Position numbers and translations under genes: made by a program. This document shows positions 44,779 to 53,439 of a stretch of 64,000 nucleotides of DNA, piece after piece (the first letter of the stretch is position 1; the number at the start of each line of letters is the position of its first letter). Location of the stretch: the NCBI RefSeq assembly GCF_026385485.1, contig NZ_JANIDX010000004.1:165702-229701 (forward strand), given 5' to 3'. Source of the DNA: Bombella pollinis (GTDB lineage: Bacteria > Pseudomonadota > Alphaproteobacteria > Acetobacterales > Acetobacteraceae). The notes under the pieces were generated by a model. The model was not told the DNA's origin. It made no database searches and saw only the letters and a list, made by a program, of their open reading frames with translations.

Positions 44779-46110
44779 ATGGTCCCCCGCTATTCGCGCC
44801 CACAGATGACAGCCATTTGGTCCCCTATAAACCGGTATCGCATCTGGTTTGAGATTGAGGCCTTGGCGTGTGAGGCTTTGGCGCGCCGGGGGGAGATTCC
44901 GGCAGAGGCAGCTAAAGTTATTCGCACAAAAGGCGATGCCGCGATGGCCGCTTTTAGTGAGGCTGATGTAGCGCGGATTGATGAGATTGAGGCAGAAACA
45001 CGCCATGATGTGATTGCCTTCCTCACATGGTTGGCGGAGAAGGTTGGGCCGGAGAGCCGTTTTGTCCATATGGGGATGACATCTTCGGATGTGTTGGACA
45101 CATGTTTGGCGGTGCAACTAACACAAGCAGCGGATATTTTGTTGGAGGATATGGATATTCTCCTTGCCGCCCTGAAGAAGCGCGCTTTTGAGCATAAACA
45201 CACCGTTACGATTGGTCGTAGCCACGGTATCCATGCCGAGCCGATGAGCTTTGGGCAAAAATTGGCGGGCCATTATGCTGAGTTCGCCCGTAATCGTCGC
45301 CGTCTCGAAGTTGCGCGGGAGGAGATTGCCGTATGTGCTATCTCTGGTGCGGTAGGCACATATGCGCATATCGACCCAGAGGTGGAAGAATATGTCGCCT
45401 CTCATCTGGGGCTAAAGGCTGAGTTTGTATCCACACAGGTGATTCCACGGGACCGCCACGCCGCTTTTTTCTGCGCTTTGGGTGTGATTGCTAGCGGGAT
45501 TGAGCGGCTTGCTACAGAGGTACGTCATCTTCAACGCTCCGAAGTGCGAGAAGCGGAGGAGTTCTTCCATGCTGGGCAGAAAGGCAGCTCTGCCATGCCG
45601 CATAAGCGTAACCCTGTTTTGTCCGAGAATCTCACGGGCCTAGCACGGTTGGTGCGCTCTTACGTCATCCCAGCACTGGAGGATGTGGCTCTGTGGCATG
45701 AGCGCGACATTAGCCATTCTTCTGTAGAGCGGAATATCTGCCCCGATGGGACGATTGTGTTGGATTTCGCCCTTGCGCGCCTCTCTGGCATGATGGAAAA
45801 ATTGGTCGTCTATCCAGAACAAATGCTGGCTAATGTTGAGAGTTTGGGCGGGGTTGTTCATTCTGGTGAAGTCCTGTTGGTACTGGCGCGTGCTGGTATC
45901 TCGCGTGAGGATGCGTATCGGATTGTTCAACGTGCTGCTATGGCGACTTGGACAAAATTAGGCACATCGGAGGGTCGTACCTTCCGTGAAAACCTAGAGG
46001 CAGACCCAGAAGTTGCAAAACATGTTGAGCCTGCTGTGTTGGATGATGCGCTAGACCCGGCGCGCCATTTGCGTGCGGTGGACCATATTTTTAAGCGCGT
46101 ATTTGGTTAA
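44779..46110 (+). CDS. purB: Adenylosuccinate lyase
   Basis: PurB acts twice in purine synthesis: it splits SAICAR to AICAR and adenylosuccinate to AMP, releasing fumarate. The 443-residue protein has the fumarase-superfamily regions HDVIAFLTWL, HMGMTSSDVLDT, IGRSHGIHAEPMSFGQK and the signature KGSSAMPHKRNP. The ATG at 44779 follows CAGGAG. It precedes purC by 114 bases, so purB may be part of the same transcript or have a separate promoter there. Confidence 0.97.
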   Translation: MVPRYSRPQMTAIWSPINRYRIWFEIEALACEALARRGEIPAEAAKVIRTKGDAAMAAFSEADVARIDEIEAETRHDVIAFLTWLAEKVGPESRFVHMGMTSSDVLDTCLAVQLTQAADILLEDMDILLAALKKRAFEHKHTVTIGRSHGIHAEPMSFGQKLAGHYAEFARNRRRLEVAREEIAVCAISGAVGTYAHIDPEVEEYVASHLGLKAEFVSTQVIPRDRHAAFFCALGVIASGIERLATEVRHLQRSEVREAEEFFHAGQKGSSAMPHKRNPVLSENLTGLARLVRSYVIPALEDVALWHERDISHSSVERNICPDGTIVLDFALARLSGMMEKLVVYPEQMLANVESLGGVVHSGEVLLVLARAGISREDAYRIVQRAAMATWTKLGTSEGRTFRENLEADPEVAKHVEPAVLDDALDPARHLRAVDHIFKRVFG

Positions 46111-46224
46111 AGGGACCTTATGAGGCAGAGCCACAATTTGTGGCTTAGGCTCGTATAAGGGTATCTCTTGTGATATAGGGGCCGAAAAGGCTTTGATAGG
46201 CCCACTAGTTAAGGATGAAATGGC

Positions 46225-46989
46225 ATGGCTCGCCGGCGTCAGATTTATGAAGGAAAAGCCAAGATTATCTTTGAAGGGCCTGAGCCGGGAACGGTGGTTC
46301 AGTATTTCAAAGATGATGCAACGGCAGGTAATGGGGCAAAGAGTGGCGTCATTACCGGTAAAGGCGTCCTGAATAATCGCATTAGCGAATATTTGATGCT
46401 GCGTCTTGGTGAGATGGGTATTCCTACGCATTTCATCCGTAGCTTAAATATGCGGGAGCAGCTTGTGCGGGAGGTTGAGATTATCCCGTTGGAAGTTGTG
46501 GTACGTAATGTAGTGGCTGGTTCGCTTTCCAAGCGGTTTGGCTTGCCGGAGGGGGAGCGTCTGCCTCGCACTTTGGTGGAATATTATTATAAGAATGATG
46601 CGCTGAATGACCCTCTCATCTCGGAGGAGCATATTGTTACCTTTGGGTGGGCTCATCCGCAGGAGCTGGAGGAGATTCAAAGTTTAGCGTTGCGGGTGAA
46701 TGATTTTCTCTGCGGATTGTTTACCGGGGTTGGCATTACGCTGGTGGATTTTAAGCTGGAGTTTGGGCGTCTTTGGCAAGATGACGAGATGCGCATTGTA
46801 CTGGCTGATGAGATTTCGCCAGATAATTGTCGTCTTTGGGATAGCCAAACACAGGAAAAAATGGATAAAGACCGTTTCCGCCGGGATATGGGCGGTGTTG
46901 GTGAAGCTTATCAAGAGGTGGCACGCCGCCTTGGCATCTTGCCAGAAAATGGGCAAGTCGAGACTGTATCTACGGAGGGTATGCGGTGA
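46225..46989 (+). CDS. purC: Phosphoribosylaminoimidazole-succinocarboxamide synthase
   Basis: PurC joins aspartate to CAIR to give SAICAR, the substrate of PurB. The 254-residue protein has the usual beginning (RRQIYEGKAKIIFEG), FKDDATAGNGAK, VVRNVVAGSLSKRFGL, LVDFKLEFGR and LADEISPDNCRLWD. It starts the overlapping run purC-purS-Rap1a-like-purQ-purL: its TGA lies inside the purS GTGA start. Confidence 0.97.
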   Translation: MARRRQIYEGKAKIIFEGPEPGTVVQYFKDDATAGNGAKSGVITGKGVLNNRISEYLMLRLGEMGIPTHFIRSLNMREQLVREVEIIPLEVVVRNVVAGSLSKRFGLPEGERLPRTLVEYYYKNDALNDPLISEEHIVTFGWAHPQELEEIQSLALRVNDFLCGLFTGVGITLVDFKLEFGRLWQDDEMRIVLADEISPDNCRLWDSQTQEKMDKDRFRRDMGGVGEAYQEVARRLGILPENGQVETVSTEGMR

Positions 46990-47228
46990 AAGTCAGAGTT
47001 TTTGTATATCTGAAAAATGGCGTGTTAGACCCACAGGGTAAAGCGGTTGAGCATGCTCTGCATTCTCTCGGTTTTGAGGAAGCCTCCGATGTGCGCATTA
47101 GCCGTGTGGTTGATTTGCACGTTAAGGCTAATGATGCCGCTGCGGCAAAAGAGCAAGGCGAGAAAATGGCGCGTGCTTTGTTAGCTAATGAGGTTATTGA
47201 GGATTTTCATGTGGAGGTAAGTGCGTGA
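46986..47228 (+). CDS. purS: Phosphoribosylformylglycinamidine synthase subunit PurS
   Basis: PurS is the small subunit that docks PurQ to small PurL, allowing ammonia transfer in FGAM synthesis. The 80-residue protein has the pattern KVRVFVYLKNGVLDPQGKAV, LGFEEASDVRISRVVDL and a final ANEVIEDFHVEV. The GTG start overlaps purC by four bases, and its own TGA overlaps the GTG of the next gene. Confidence 0.96.
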   Translation: MKVRVFVYLKNGVLDPQGKAVEHALHSLGFEEASDVRISRVVDLHVKANDAAAAKEQGEKMARALLANEVIEDFHVEVSA

Positions 47229-47962
47229 GAGCTATCCGTAACATAGGGTTTGCATTGGCCCTTGGCCTTGCCTCTTTGTGTGTGGGGCATGCCGCTCATG
47301 CTCAGCGTGTCTCTACCGTATCGGGGGAGGAGCTAGCGCGGAGCTGTGATAAGCAGTCTCGTTTTGCTGCGTGTAGTGCCTATCTTGCGGGCATTACGGA
47401 TGGGGCTTCTTGGTCTCAAAGCTTTGGGCTTTTGCTTGGCTCTGCGCCGTCTCCTGCGTTTTGTATCCCGGCGCAAGTTAAGGGGGTGCAGATTCGGTCT
47501 CTCGTTGTAGGGTGGCTTGCTGGTCATAGCACAGCTCTGGGGCAGCCAGCAGGGCGGGGTGTTTTCCAAGCCTTGCATGATAACTATACATGCCCCTCTG
47601 GCGTAGCGAGTTTATATGCGGAGCGGCGGGCGCAAGCACAGCGTATTTCATCTCTGCCGGGTAAGGGGTTGGTGGCTCTGTGCAGTCATAATGCTGGCTT
47701 GCCAGCCTGTAATGGCTATCTCGCAGGGACAATGGATAGTGAGATTTGGTCACGCAATTTCTCCACTATTGAGGGAGCGCATAACCCGATGGCATTTTGT
47801 GTCCCTAAAGAGATGAGAATGTCTCAGCTGCGCGCCTTGATTGTCGGTTGGTATGCTGGTCATGAAGATGCGTTGAACGAGCCAGCAGGACGCGGTGTTT
47901 ATCGGGCATTGCATGATAACTACCCTTGCTATGCGGGTACGCCGTCAGGGGATAACAGATGA
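47225..47962 (+). CDS. Secreted protein with two tandem Rap1a/Tai-like immunity domains, inside the pur operon
   Basis: A 245-residue protein with a signal peptide (cleavage after AHA, residue 26) and two copies of one domain (about residues 33-123 and 145-235). Each copy has four cysteines with exactly the same spacing (C41/C50/C80/C123 and C153/C162/C192/C235) and ends PAGRGV..ALHDNY.C. A hand alignment without gaps gives 42 identities in 91 positions. The pattern C.aYl.G...........FC.P......lr.lvvgw..gh....PA.rgv..AL...yPC resembles the Rap1a/Tai family, periplasmic immunity proteins against type VI amidase effectors. The gene overlaps purS and purQ by four bases each, so it must be cotranslated with purine enzymes, yet its product is exported. 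No effector gene is nearby. The function is unknown and immunity is only an analogy. Confidence 0.75.
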   Translation: MRAIRNIGFALALGLASLCVGHAAHAQRVSTVSGEELARSCDKQSRFAACSAYLAGITDGASWSQSFGLLLGSAPSPAFCIPAQVKGVQIRSLVVGWLAGHSTALGQPAGRGVFQALHDNYTCPSGVASLYAERRAQAQRISSLPGKGLVALCSHNAGLPACNGYLAGTMDSEIWSRNFSTIEGAHNPMAFCVPKEMRMSQLRALIVGWYAGHEDALNEPAGRGVYRALHDNYPCYAGTPSGDNR

Positions 47963-48657
47963 AAATAGGCATTGTCGTTTTCCCCGGCACGAATCGCGAG
48001 CGGGATATGGCACAAGCATTTCAGGTGGCTTCTGGTAAAGCTCCTCAAATGTTGTGGCATCAGCAGGATAATGTTGATGGGTTCGATTTAATTATCCTGC
48101 CGGGCGGCTTTAGCTTTGGCGATTATCTGCGTAGTGGGGCTATGGCAGCACATTCACCTATTATGCGGGCTGTTCGTCAGTTTGCAGAGAAAGGGGGATA
48201 TGTTCTGGGGGTCTGTAATGGCTTCCAGCTCCTTACGGAGGCGCAGATGCTCCCCGGGGCGTTATTGCGTAATGCGGGCATGCGCTTTTTGTCGCAGGAT
48301 TGTCACCTTAAGGTAGAAGGGCGCGATAGCATCTTTACCGCTGGTTGGGAGCGTGGGGCCGTATTTCGCGCGCCTTTAGCCCATGGGGATGGGAATTATA
48401 CTGCCGCCCCAGAGGTCTTGGACCAGTTGGAGGGTGAGGGGCGTGTGGCGTTCCGTTATTGTGATGCGGCAGGTCAGGTGAAGCACCATGATGCACATGT
48501 TAATATGAATGGCAGTGCCCGATCGATCGCGGGTGTGTTGAGTGAGAATCGCCGTGTTTGTGGGCTTATGCCTCACCCTGAAAATCTAACAGAAGACATA
48601 TTGGGCGGCACAGATGGTTTGCCCCTCTTTAATGGGATTTTGGAGGGATTAGGCTAA
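47959..48657 (+). CDS. purQ: Phosphoribosylformylglycinamidine synthase subunit PurQ (glutaminase)
   Basis: PurQ supplies ammonia from glutamine to PurL. The 232-residue class I amidotransferase has VVFPGTNRERDMAQAF, LPGGFSFGDYLRSGA, the nucleophile C86 in GVCNGFQLL and the late His-Glu in MPHPENLTED. It overlaps the Rap1a-like gene by ATGA and shares one base with the purL ATG (TAATG). Confidence 0.97.
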   Translation: MKIGIVVFPGTNRERDMAQAFQVASGKAPQMLWHQQDNVDGFDLIILPGGFSFGDYLRSGAMAAHSPIMRAVRQFAEKGGYVLGVCNGFQLLTEAQMLPGALLRNAGMRFLSQDCHLKVEGRDSIFTAGWERGAVFRAPLAHGDGNYTAAPEVLDQLEGEGRVAFRYCDAAGQVKHHDAHVNMNGSARSIAGVLSENRRVCGLMPHPENLTEDILGGTDGLPLFNGILEGLG

Positions 48658-50897
48658 TGGTAACCGCTGTTGTTAATCTCGAATTAGCGCGTTCTTTTGG
48701 CCTTAAAGATGATGAGTATGAGAAGGTACTCACCATTATGGGGCGCACGCCGAGTCTGACAGAGCTTGGTATTTTCTCGGTGATGTGGTCGGAGCATTGT
48801 TCCTATAAATCATCGCGTCTGCATCTGAAGACTTTGCCTACAAAGGCCCCCTGGGTGATTCATGGCCCCGGTGAAAATGCTGGGGTGATTGATATTGGGG
48901 ATGGCTTGGCCGCTGTTTTTAAGATGGAGAGCCATAACCACCCCTCTTTCATCGAGCCATATCAAGGGGCAGCGACAGGTGTTGGGGGCATCCTGCGTGA
49001 TGTTTTCACAATGGGTGCGCGCCCTATTGCGAATTTAAATGCCCTACGCTTTGGCGACCCGTCTCATAAAGATACAAAACGCGTTGTTGATGGTGTTGTG
49101 CGCGGTATTGGCGGTTATGGTAACTGCATGGGAGTACCAACCGTTGGGGGCGAGGTAAACTTCCATCATTCCTATAATTGCAACCCGCTTGTTAATGCCA
49201 TGACCGTTGGCTTAGCACGGCAGGATCGTATCTTCCTTTCTGCTGCGGCGGGAGTGGGGAATCCGGTTGTTTATGTAGGGTCTAAAACAGGACGTGATGG
49301 CATCCATGGGGCGACGATGTCCTCCGCGGAGTTCGATTCCGAATCGAGCTCAAAAAGGCCGACTGTTCAAGTTGGGGACCCGTTCACAGAGAAATTATTG
49401 CTCGAAGCTTGTTTAGAACTCATGGCAACGGATGCTGTGATTTCCATTCAGGATATGGGTGCCGCAGGGCTGACATCATCTGCTGTGGAGATGGCTAGCA
49501 AAGGTGGTGTCGGGATTGACCTAGATCTAGACCATGTGCCGCAGCGCGAAACCCATATGCAGGCTTACGAGATGATGCTCTCTGAAAGTCAGGAACGCAT
49601 GCTCATGGTGCTGCGTCCCGACCGGACAGAAGTGGCCCGTAAGATTTTTGAGAAATGGGAGTTGGATTTTGCAATTGTCGGCACGCTGACAGATAGCGGA
49701 CGTATTACGGTACGTCATAAAGGTACTGTAGAAGCCGATATTCCCTTGGGCCCATTGGCTGATGAAGCTCCAATTTACGATCGCCCGACAGTTCCGTATG
49801 AGCGTCAACCTGCCCTTACCCCTCCAGCGGCTCCTTGTGGGGTAGAGGCTGCTTTAGTCCGTTTGCTTTCCAGCGGGAATGGGGCCTCGCGCGCTTGGAT
49901 TTGGAATCAATATGATAGCGGCGTGGGTGGCCAGACAGTAAAACGCCCCGGTGGGGCTGATGCTGCGATTGTACGGGTCGAGGGTACGAATCGTGGCCTC
50001 GCAATGACAACCGATTGTACCCCGCGTTACGGGCAGGCGGACCCTTATATTGGCGGTGCGCAAGCTGTTGTAGAGGTCTGGCGGAATATAACCGCGACAG
50101 GCGCGCGGCCTTTGGCGATGACGGATAATCTAAACTTCGCTAGCCCAGAAAATCCACGCATCATGGCGCAGTTTGTCGAGGCTGTAAAAGGCATTGGCGA
50201 TGCTGGGCGCGCGTTGGACTTCCCTGTCGTTAGTGGGAATGTCTCTCTTTATAACGAGACGCGTGGTGATGATGGGAGCGTTACAGCCATCCAACCTGCC
50301 CCTGTGATTGGTGGCGTTGGTGTGCTGGAGGATGTACATAAAGCCGTTGGTCTTGCCTTCCCTGACGCAGGGGAGATTCTCCTCATTGGGGAGACGATTG
50401 GCACACTCGGGCAGTCTTTATGGTTGAAGGAAATCCTCAACCGTGAGGAGGGCGCACCTCCTGCGATTAATTTTGAAGCTGAGCGGCGGAATGGTGATTT
50501 CGTGCGTGGATTGATTCAAGATGAGCTGGTCACGGCCTGTCACGATGTTTCAGATGGTGGGCTTTTGCTCGCTGTGGCTGAGATGGCTATAGCAGGTGGG
50601 ATCGGTTGCAGCCTTGCGGATGCTCCTGCGGATATGCCTGCTCATGCTTATTGGTTTGGGGAAGACCAAGCGCGTTATGTTGTGGTGACGCAGCAGGCCG
50701 ATTCTGTGATAAAGGCAGCGCAGGGAAAAGGTGTTCCCGTGCAGCGTCTGGGCCATGTAGGCGGTGATACGCTGAAAATTGGCACAGAGGGGGCTCTTAC
50801 GGTTGGGAAGATGCAGGCACTGCATGCGTCCTTCTTCCCCCGTTTTATGGGGCAGGAAGATGCACCGCTTGTGCATCTGGATGAACAGCTATCCTGA
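48657..50897 (+). CDS. purL: Phosphoribosylformylglycinamidine synthase subunit PurL (small type)
   Basis: PurL converts FGAR to FGAM with ATP and ammonia. At 746 residues it is the small form that needs PurS and PurQ, both encoded just upstream. Conserved regions include GRTPSLTELGIFSVMWSEHCSYKSS, GPGENAGVIDIGDG, KMESHNHPSFIEPYQGAATGVGGI, MGARPIANLNALRFG and the second AIRS-like half with TDCTPRYGQADPYIGGAQAV and ACHDVSDGGLLLAVAEMA. bolA starts 28 bases later. Confidence 0.97.
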   Translation: MVTAVVNLELARSFGLKDDEYEKVLTIMGRTPSLTELGIFSVMWSEHCSYKSSRLHLKTLPTKAPWVIHGPGENAGVIDIGDGLAAVFKMESHNHPSFIEPYQGAATGVGGILRDVFTMGARPIANLNALRFGDPSHKDTKRVVDGVVRGIGGYGNCMGVPTVGGEVNFHHSYNCNPLVNAMTVGLARQDRIFLSAAAGVGNPVVYVGSKTGRDGIHGATMSSAEFDSESSSKRPTVQVGDPFTEKLLLEACLELMATDAVISIQDMGAAGLTSSAVEMASKGGVGIDLDLDHVPQRETHMQAYEMMLSESQERMLMVLRPDRTEVARKIFEKWELDFAIVGTLTDSGRITVRHKGTVEADIPLGPLADEAPIYDRPTVPYERQPALTPPAAPCGVEAALVRLLSSGNGASRAWIWNQYDSGVGGQTVKRPGGADAAIVRVEGTNRGLAMTTDCTPRYGQADPYIGGAQAVVEVWRNITATGARPLAMTDNLNFASPENPRIMAQFVEAVKGIGDAGRALDFPVVSGNVSLYNETRGDDGSVTAIQPAPVIGGVGVLEDVHKAVGLAFPDAGEILLIGETIGTLGQSLWLKEILNREEGAPPAINFEAERRNGDFVRGLIQDELVTACHDVSDGGLLLAVAEMAIAGGIGCSLADAPADMPAHAYWFGEDQARYVVVTQQADSVIKAAQGKGVPVQRLGHVGGDTLKIGTEGALTVGKMQALHASFFPRFMGQEDAPLVHLDEQLS

Positions 50898-50925
50898 AGA
50901 ATGTGGCTATAGAGGGAGAGTAAGC

Positions 50926-51156
50926 ATGATGACGGTAAATGAGATTGAAAAAGCCCTTCGTGCGGCTTTCCCTAATGCGGAAATTGTGGTTGAAGACCTT
51001 GCAGGCGATGGTAATCATTTCGCCTGTGAAGTTGTGAGTGACGTATTCCGTGGGTTACCACGGGTGAAACAGCATAAGCTGGTTTATGACGCTTTCGGGG
51101 ACCGTGTGGGGACGGAGCTACATGCTTTGGCCGTTAAGACGCGGGCTCCTGAGTGA
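50926..51156 (+). CDS. BolA family protein
   Basis: A 76-residue BolA/IbaG-type protein, partner of monothiol glutaredoxins in iron-sulfur cluster trafficking. It has IEKALRAAFPNAEIVVEDLAGDGNHF, then VVSDVFRGLPRVKQHKLVYDAF with the conserved cluster-ligand His. The start is ATG 50926 (GGGAG upstream); the frame extends further up but overlaps purL. A grxD gene follows after 18 bases, the typical functional pair. Confidence 0.92.
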   Translation: MMTVNEIEKALRAAFPNAEIVVEDLAGDGNHFACEVVSDVFRGLPRVKQHKLVYDAFGDRVGTELHALAVKTRAPE

Positions 51157-51174
51157 GTGGAAAGGACAGATAAG

Positions 51175-51510
51175 ATGAATGATGCTGTTTTTCAGACAAT
51201 TCAGGCATTAGTTGATAAAAACCCCGTTATGCTTTTCATGAAGGGGGATAAGCAGTTTCCGCAATGTGGTTTCTCTGCGCGTGTTGTGCAGATTCTGAGC
51301 CATATTGGCGTTGAGTTTGAGACGGAAAATGTTTTGGAAAATCCTGCAATCCGTCAGGGAATCAAAGATTTTTCGCAATGGCCGACCATCCCTCAGCTTT
51401 ATGTAAAAGGTGAGTTTATCGGTGGGTGCGATATTGTGACCGATATGTATCAGAGTGGTGAGTTGGAATCACTGCTTGTGGAGAAAGGGTTGCTTAAAAA
51501 CGCTGAGTGA
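51175..51510 (+). CDS. grxD: Monothiol glutaredoxin, Grx4 family
   Basis: A 111-residue CGFS glutaredoxin that carries a [2Fe-2S] cluster with BolA. The active site is C31-G-F-S in FPQCGFSARVVQIL, preceded by MLFMKGD and followed by WPTIPQLYVKGEFIGGCDIV. The ATG at 51175 follows AAGGACAG. It lies directly after bolA. Confidence 0.96.
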   Translation: MNDAVFQTIQALVDKNPVMLFMKGDKQFPQCGFSARVVQILSHIGVEFETENVLENPAIRQGIKDFSQWPTIPQLYVKGEFIGGCDIVTDMYQSGELESLLVEKGLLKNAE

Positions 51511-51661
51511 TAAGCGTGAGAGAGGATGAGAGTCTCTAAAGAATTGTTTAAGGAGAGGCAATTTTTATTGCTTTCTTTTTCTTAACATGATTAGAGTTTT
51601 CATTATTTGTGAGAGATGCGTTATCCCCTCTAGGTGGGTGGGGTGTGAGAAGGGGCGATAG

Positions 51662-51964
51662 ATGAAAATATCCCGTACAAAGGGGGCTATTTTTGGCCTT
51701 CTGGGCTTAGCTGGTGTAACGATGGCTCCAGCTCATGCTGAGCGTGTTTTAACAGAGCATGAAGCGGGTAAATTAACATTTGATGCCCTCATTGCGCCTC
51801 CTTCAGCATTCCAGCATGTTGCTCGTCATTCATGGCGGGGGCATGTTTTGGGGAGCCGCGTTGCAGCCACCCATCGTCATCATGCTGTAGCAGTGCGGAA
51901 TGTGTCCTATTATAGTCATACTGCTGCAAGGCACGGGCGGGTAACTCATCGTCACCGTGGGTGA
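51662..51964 (+). CDS. Small secreted basic, His-rich protein of unknown function
   Basis: A 100-residue protein with a signal peptide (cleavage after AHA near residue 26). The mature part opens ERVLTEHEAGKLTFDALIAP and then becomes rich in His, Arg, Ala and Val, with no Cys. A good AAGGGGCG ribosome site precedes the ATG and a hairpin terminator follows. It is 151 bases past grxD. No family is recognised. It shares size, signal and His content with the product of 41653-41970 but not sequence. Confidence 0.65.
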   Translation: MKISRTKGAIFGLLGLAGVTMAPAHAERVLTEHEAGKLTFDALIAPPSAFQHVARHSWRGHVLGSRVAATHRHHAVAVRNVSYYSHTAARHGRVTHRHRG

Positions 51965-51991
51965 TGCTTCTCTTGCCTTTCATCTACTATC

Positions 51992-52026
51992 AAAAGCTTC
52001 ATCATGTGCGTGATGAGGCTTTTTTT
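51992..52026 (+). terminator. Terminator between the small secreted protein gene and yraN
   Basis: AAAAGC-T-TCATCA pairs with TGATGA-G-GCTTTT around TGTGCG with a T run after it on the plus strand. The A run on the other side allows some bidirectional use for convergent yraN. Confidence 0.85.
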
Positions 52027-52032
52027 GATGCT

Positions 52033-52431
52033 TTAAGTAAGTCGTAACGCATCTCGGATGTGGTCAATCTCACCAGCTATATCAATGATGATGACATCAA
52101 AGCGCGTATTTTCCCGTTGCCACTCTGGATGGGTCTCAATTACGAGTTGAAACGCCCGCAATAACCTCTGGCTTTGACGTGTGGACACGGCGTAACGGGC
52201 TTCGCCTAGGGTTGTACGTTGTTTGACTTCAATGGCGAGTAAGTAATCATCATCGGCTGCAAGCAGGTCAATCTCACCATAAGCTGTGCGATAGCGGCGG
52301 GCTAAGATTGTAAAGCCTTGGTGATGGATATAGTCTTCAGCTAATTTTTCCGCCTCAAGGCCTGCCTTATGGGCAAGGCTCCCCCGTCTCCTACGGAGAG
52401 GAGAGGGGGAAAAGCGTGGCTTAACGACCAC
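52033..52431 (-). CDS. YraN family protein (UPF0102, nuclease-like fold)
   Basis: A small protein of the restriction-endonuclease-like superfamily. It has the conserved G.xAE..A..YL-type start (AHKAGLEAEKLAEDYIHHQG), YRTAYGEIDLLAADDDYLLAIEVKQR with the Asp and E-x-K of the nuclease core, and the FDVIIID end. Cellular role is not established. There is no ATG: I use GTG at 52431, which overlaps the hemB stop by 11 bases and gives 132 residues; a TTG at 52458 is possible. The overlap implies coupling to hemB. Confidence 0.85.
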   Translation of the reverse strand: MVVKPRFSPSPLRRRRGSLAHKAGLEAEKLAEDYIHHQGFTILARRYRTAYGEIDLLAADDDYLLAIEVKQRTTLGEARYAVSTRQSQRLLRAFQLVIETHPEWQRENTRFDVIIIDIAGEIDHIRDALRLT

Positions 52432-53416
52432 GCAGCAGACGCGCCGCTTCAACAGCAAGATAGGTCAGGATGCCATGGCAGCCAGCCCGGCGGAACGCGA
52501 TGAGGCTTTCCAGAATGGTTTTCTCGCGTTCTAGCCAGCCATTCTCAATAGCGGCCATAATCATGGAATATTCGCCAGAGACTTGATAGGCAAATGTCGG
52601 CACGGAGAATGTGTCACGTACCCGGCGGATGATATCAAGATAGGGCATCCCGGGTTTGACCATTACCATATCCGCCCCTTCGGCTAAATCCATAGCGACT
52701 TCCCGGAGGGCTTCATCGCTATTAGCGGGGTCCATCTGATAGCTCTTTTTATCACCATTCAGCAGAGCGTTGGAGCCCAGAGCATCTCGGAAGGGGCCAT
52801 AAAAGGCAGAGGCATATTTGGCCGCATAGGCCATGATACGCGTTGTGTGAAAGTCATGTTCATCTAAAATGCTGCGGATGGCTTTAACGCGGCCATCCAT
52901 CATGTCGGATGGGGCAATAATATCAATGCCAGCCTTTGCTTGGTTCAAGGCCTGATGGCGCAGAACATCTACCGATTCATCATTGAGGATGTGACCATCC
53001 TTAATTAAGCCATCATGACCGTGGGATGTGTAGGGGTCCAAAGCCACGTCCCCTACTAAAGCCAGGTGAGGGTAAGCCGTCTTTAAGACGCGCGCGGCTC
53101 GGCACATCAGATTATCAGGGTTAAGGGCTTCCTCACCAGTTTCGCTACGTTTTTCCAACGGGGTAACGGGGAAGAGGGCGACAGCGGGGATGCCAAGCTC
53201 CACAGCGGGACGCACATGCTCCACTAATAGGTCTAAACTGACCCGTTCCACCCCTGGCATGGCCTTTACTTTTTGGCGTTGTTGCTCGCCTTCACAGATG
53301 AAAATGGGCCAGATGAGATTATCAACATGCAGATGTGTCTCGCTTACCAAGCGGCGTGTGGCATCGTCAAAACGATTACGACGCAAACGTGTATGGGGGA
53401 AAGAGCTTCTTACCAT
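52421..53416 (-). CDS. hemB: Delta-aminolevulinic acid dehydratase (porphobilinogen synthase)
   Basis: HemB condenses two 5-aminolevulinates to porphobilinogen in heme synthesis. The 331-residue protein has LIWPIFICEGE, the metal region VALDPYTSHGHDG, SDMMDGRVKAIR, the lysine AYAAKYASAFYGPFRD and the Schiff-base lysine in MVMVKPGMPYLD. The zinc-binding cysteines are replaced by Ala/Asp, so it is the Mg-type enzyme common in alphaproteobacteria. It follows three permease genes on the same strand with a 23-base gap and overlaps yraN. Confidence 0.97.
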   Translation of the reverse strand: MVRSSFPHTRLRRNRFDDATRRLVSETHLHVDNLIWPIFICEGEQQRQKVKAMPGVERVSLDLLVEHVRPAVELGIPAVALFPVTPLEKRSETGEEALNPDNLMCRAARVLKTAYPHLALVGDVALDPYTSHGHDGLIKDGHILNDESVDVLRHQALNQAKAGIDIIAPSDMMDGRVKAIRSILDEHDFHTTRIMAYAAKYASAFYGPFRDALGSNALLNGDKKSYQMDPANSDEALREVAMDLAEGADMVMVKPGMPYLDIIRRVRDTFSVPTFAYQVSGEYSMIMAAIENGWLEREKTILESLIAFRRAGCHGILTYLAVEAARLLRGR

Positions 53417-53439
53417 AATATGTTTGTACCTTTATCTTC

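Noticed and set aside
50779..50925. N-terminal extension of bolA
   Set aside because: It would overlap purL in another frame by about 120 bases, and BolA proteins start at the ATG at 50926 with a good ribosome site.
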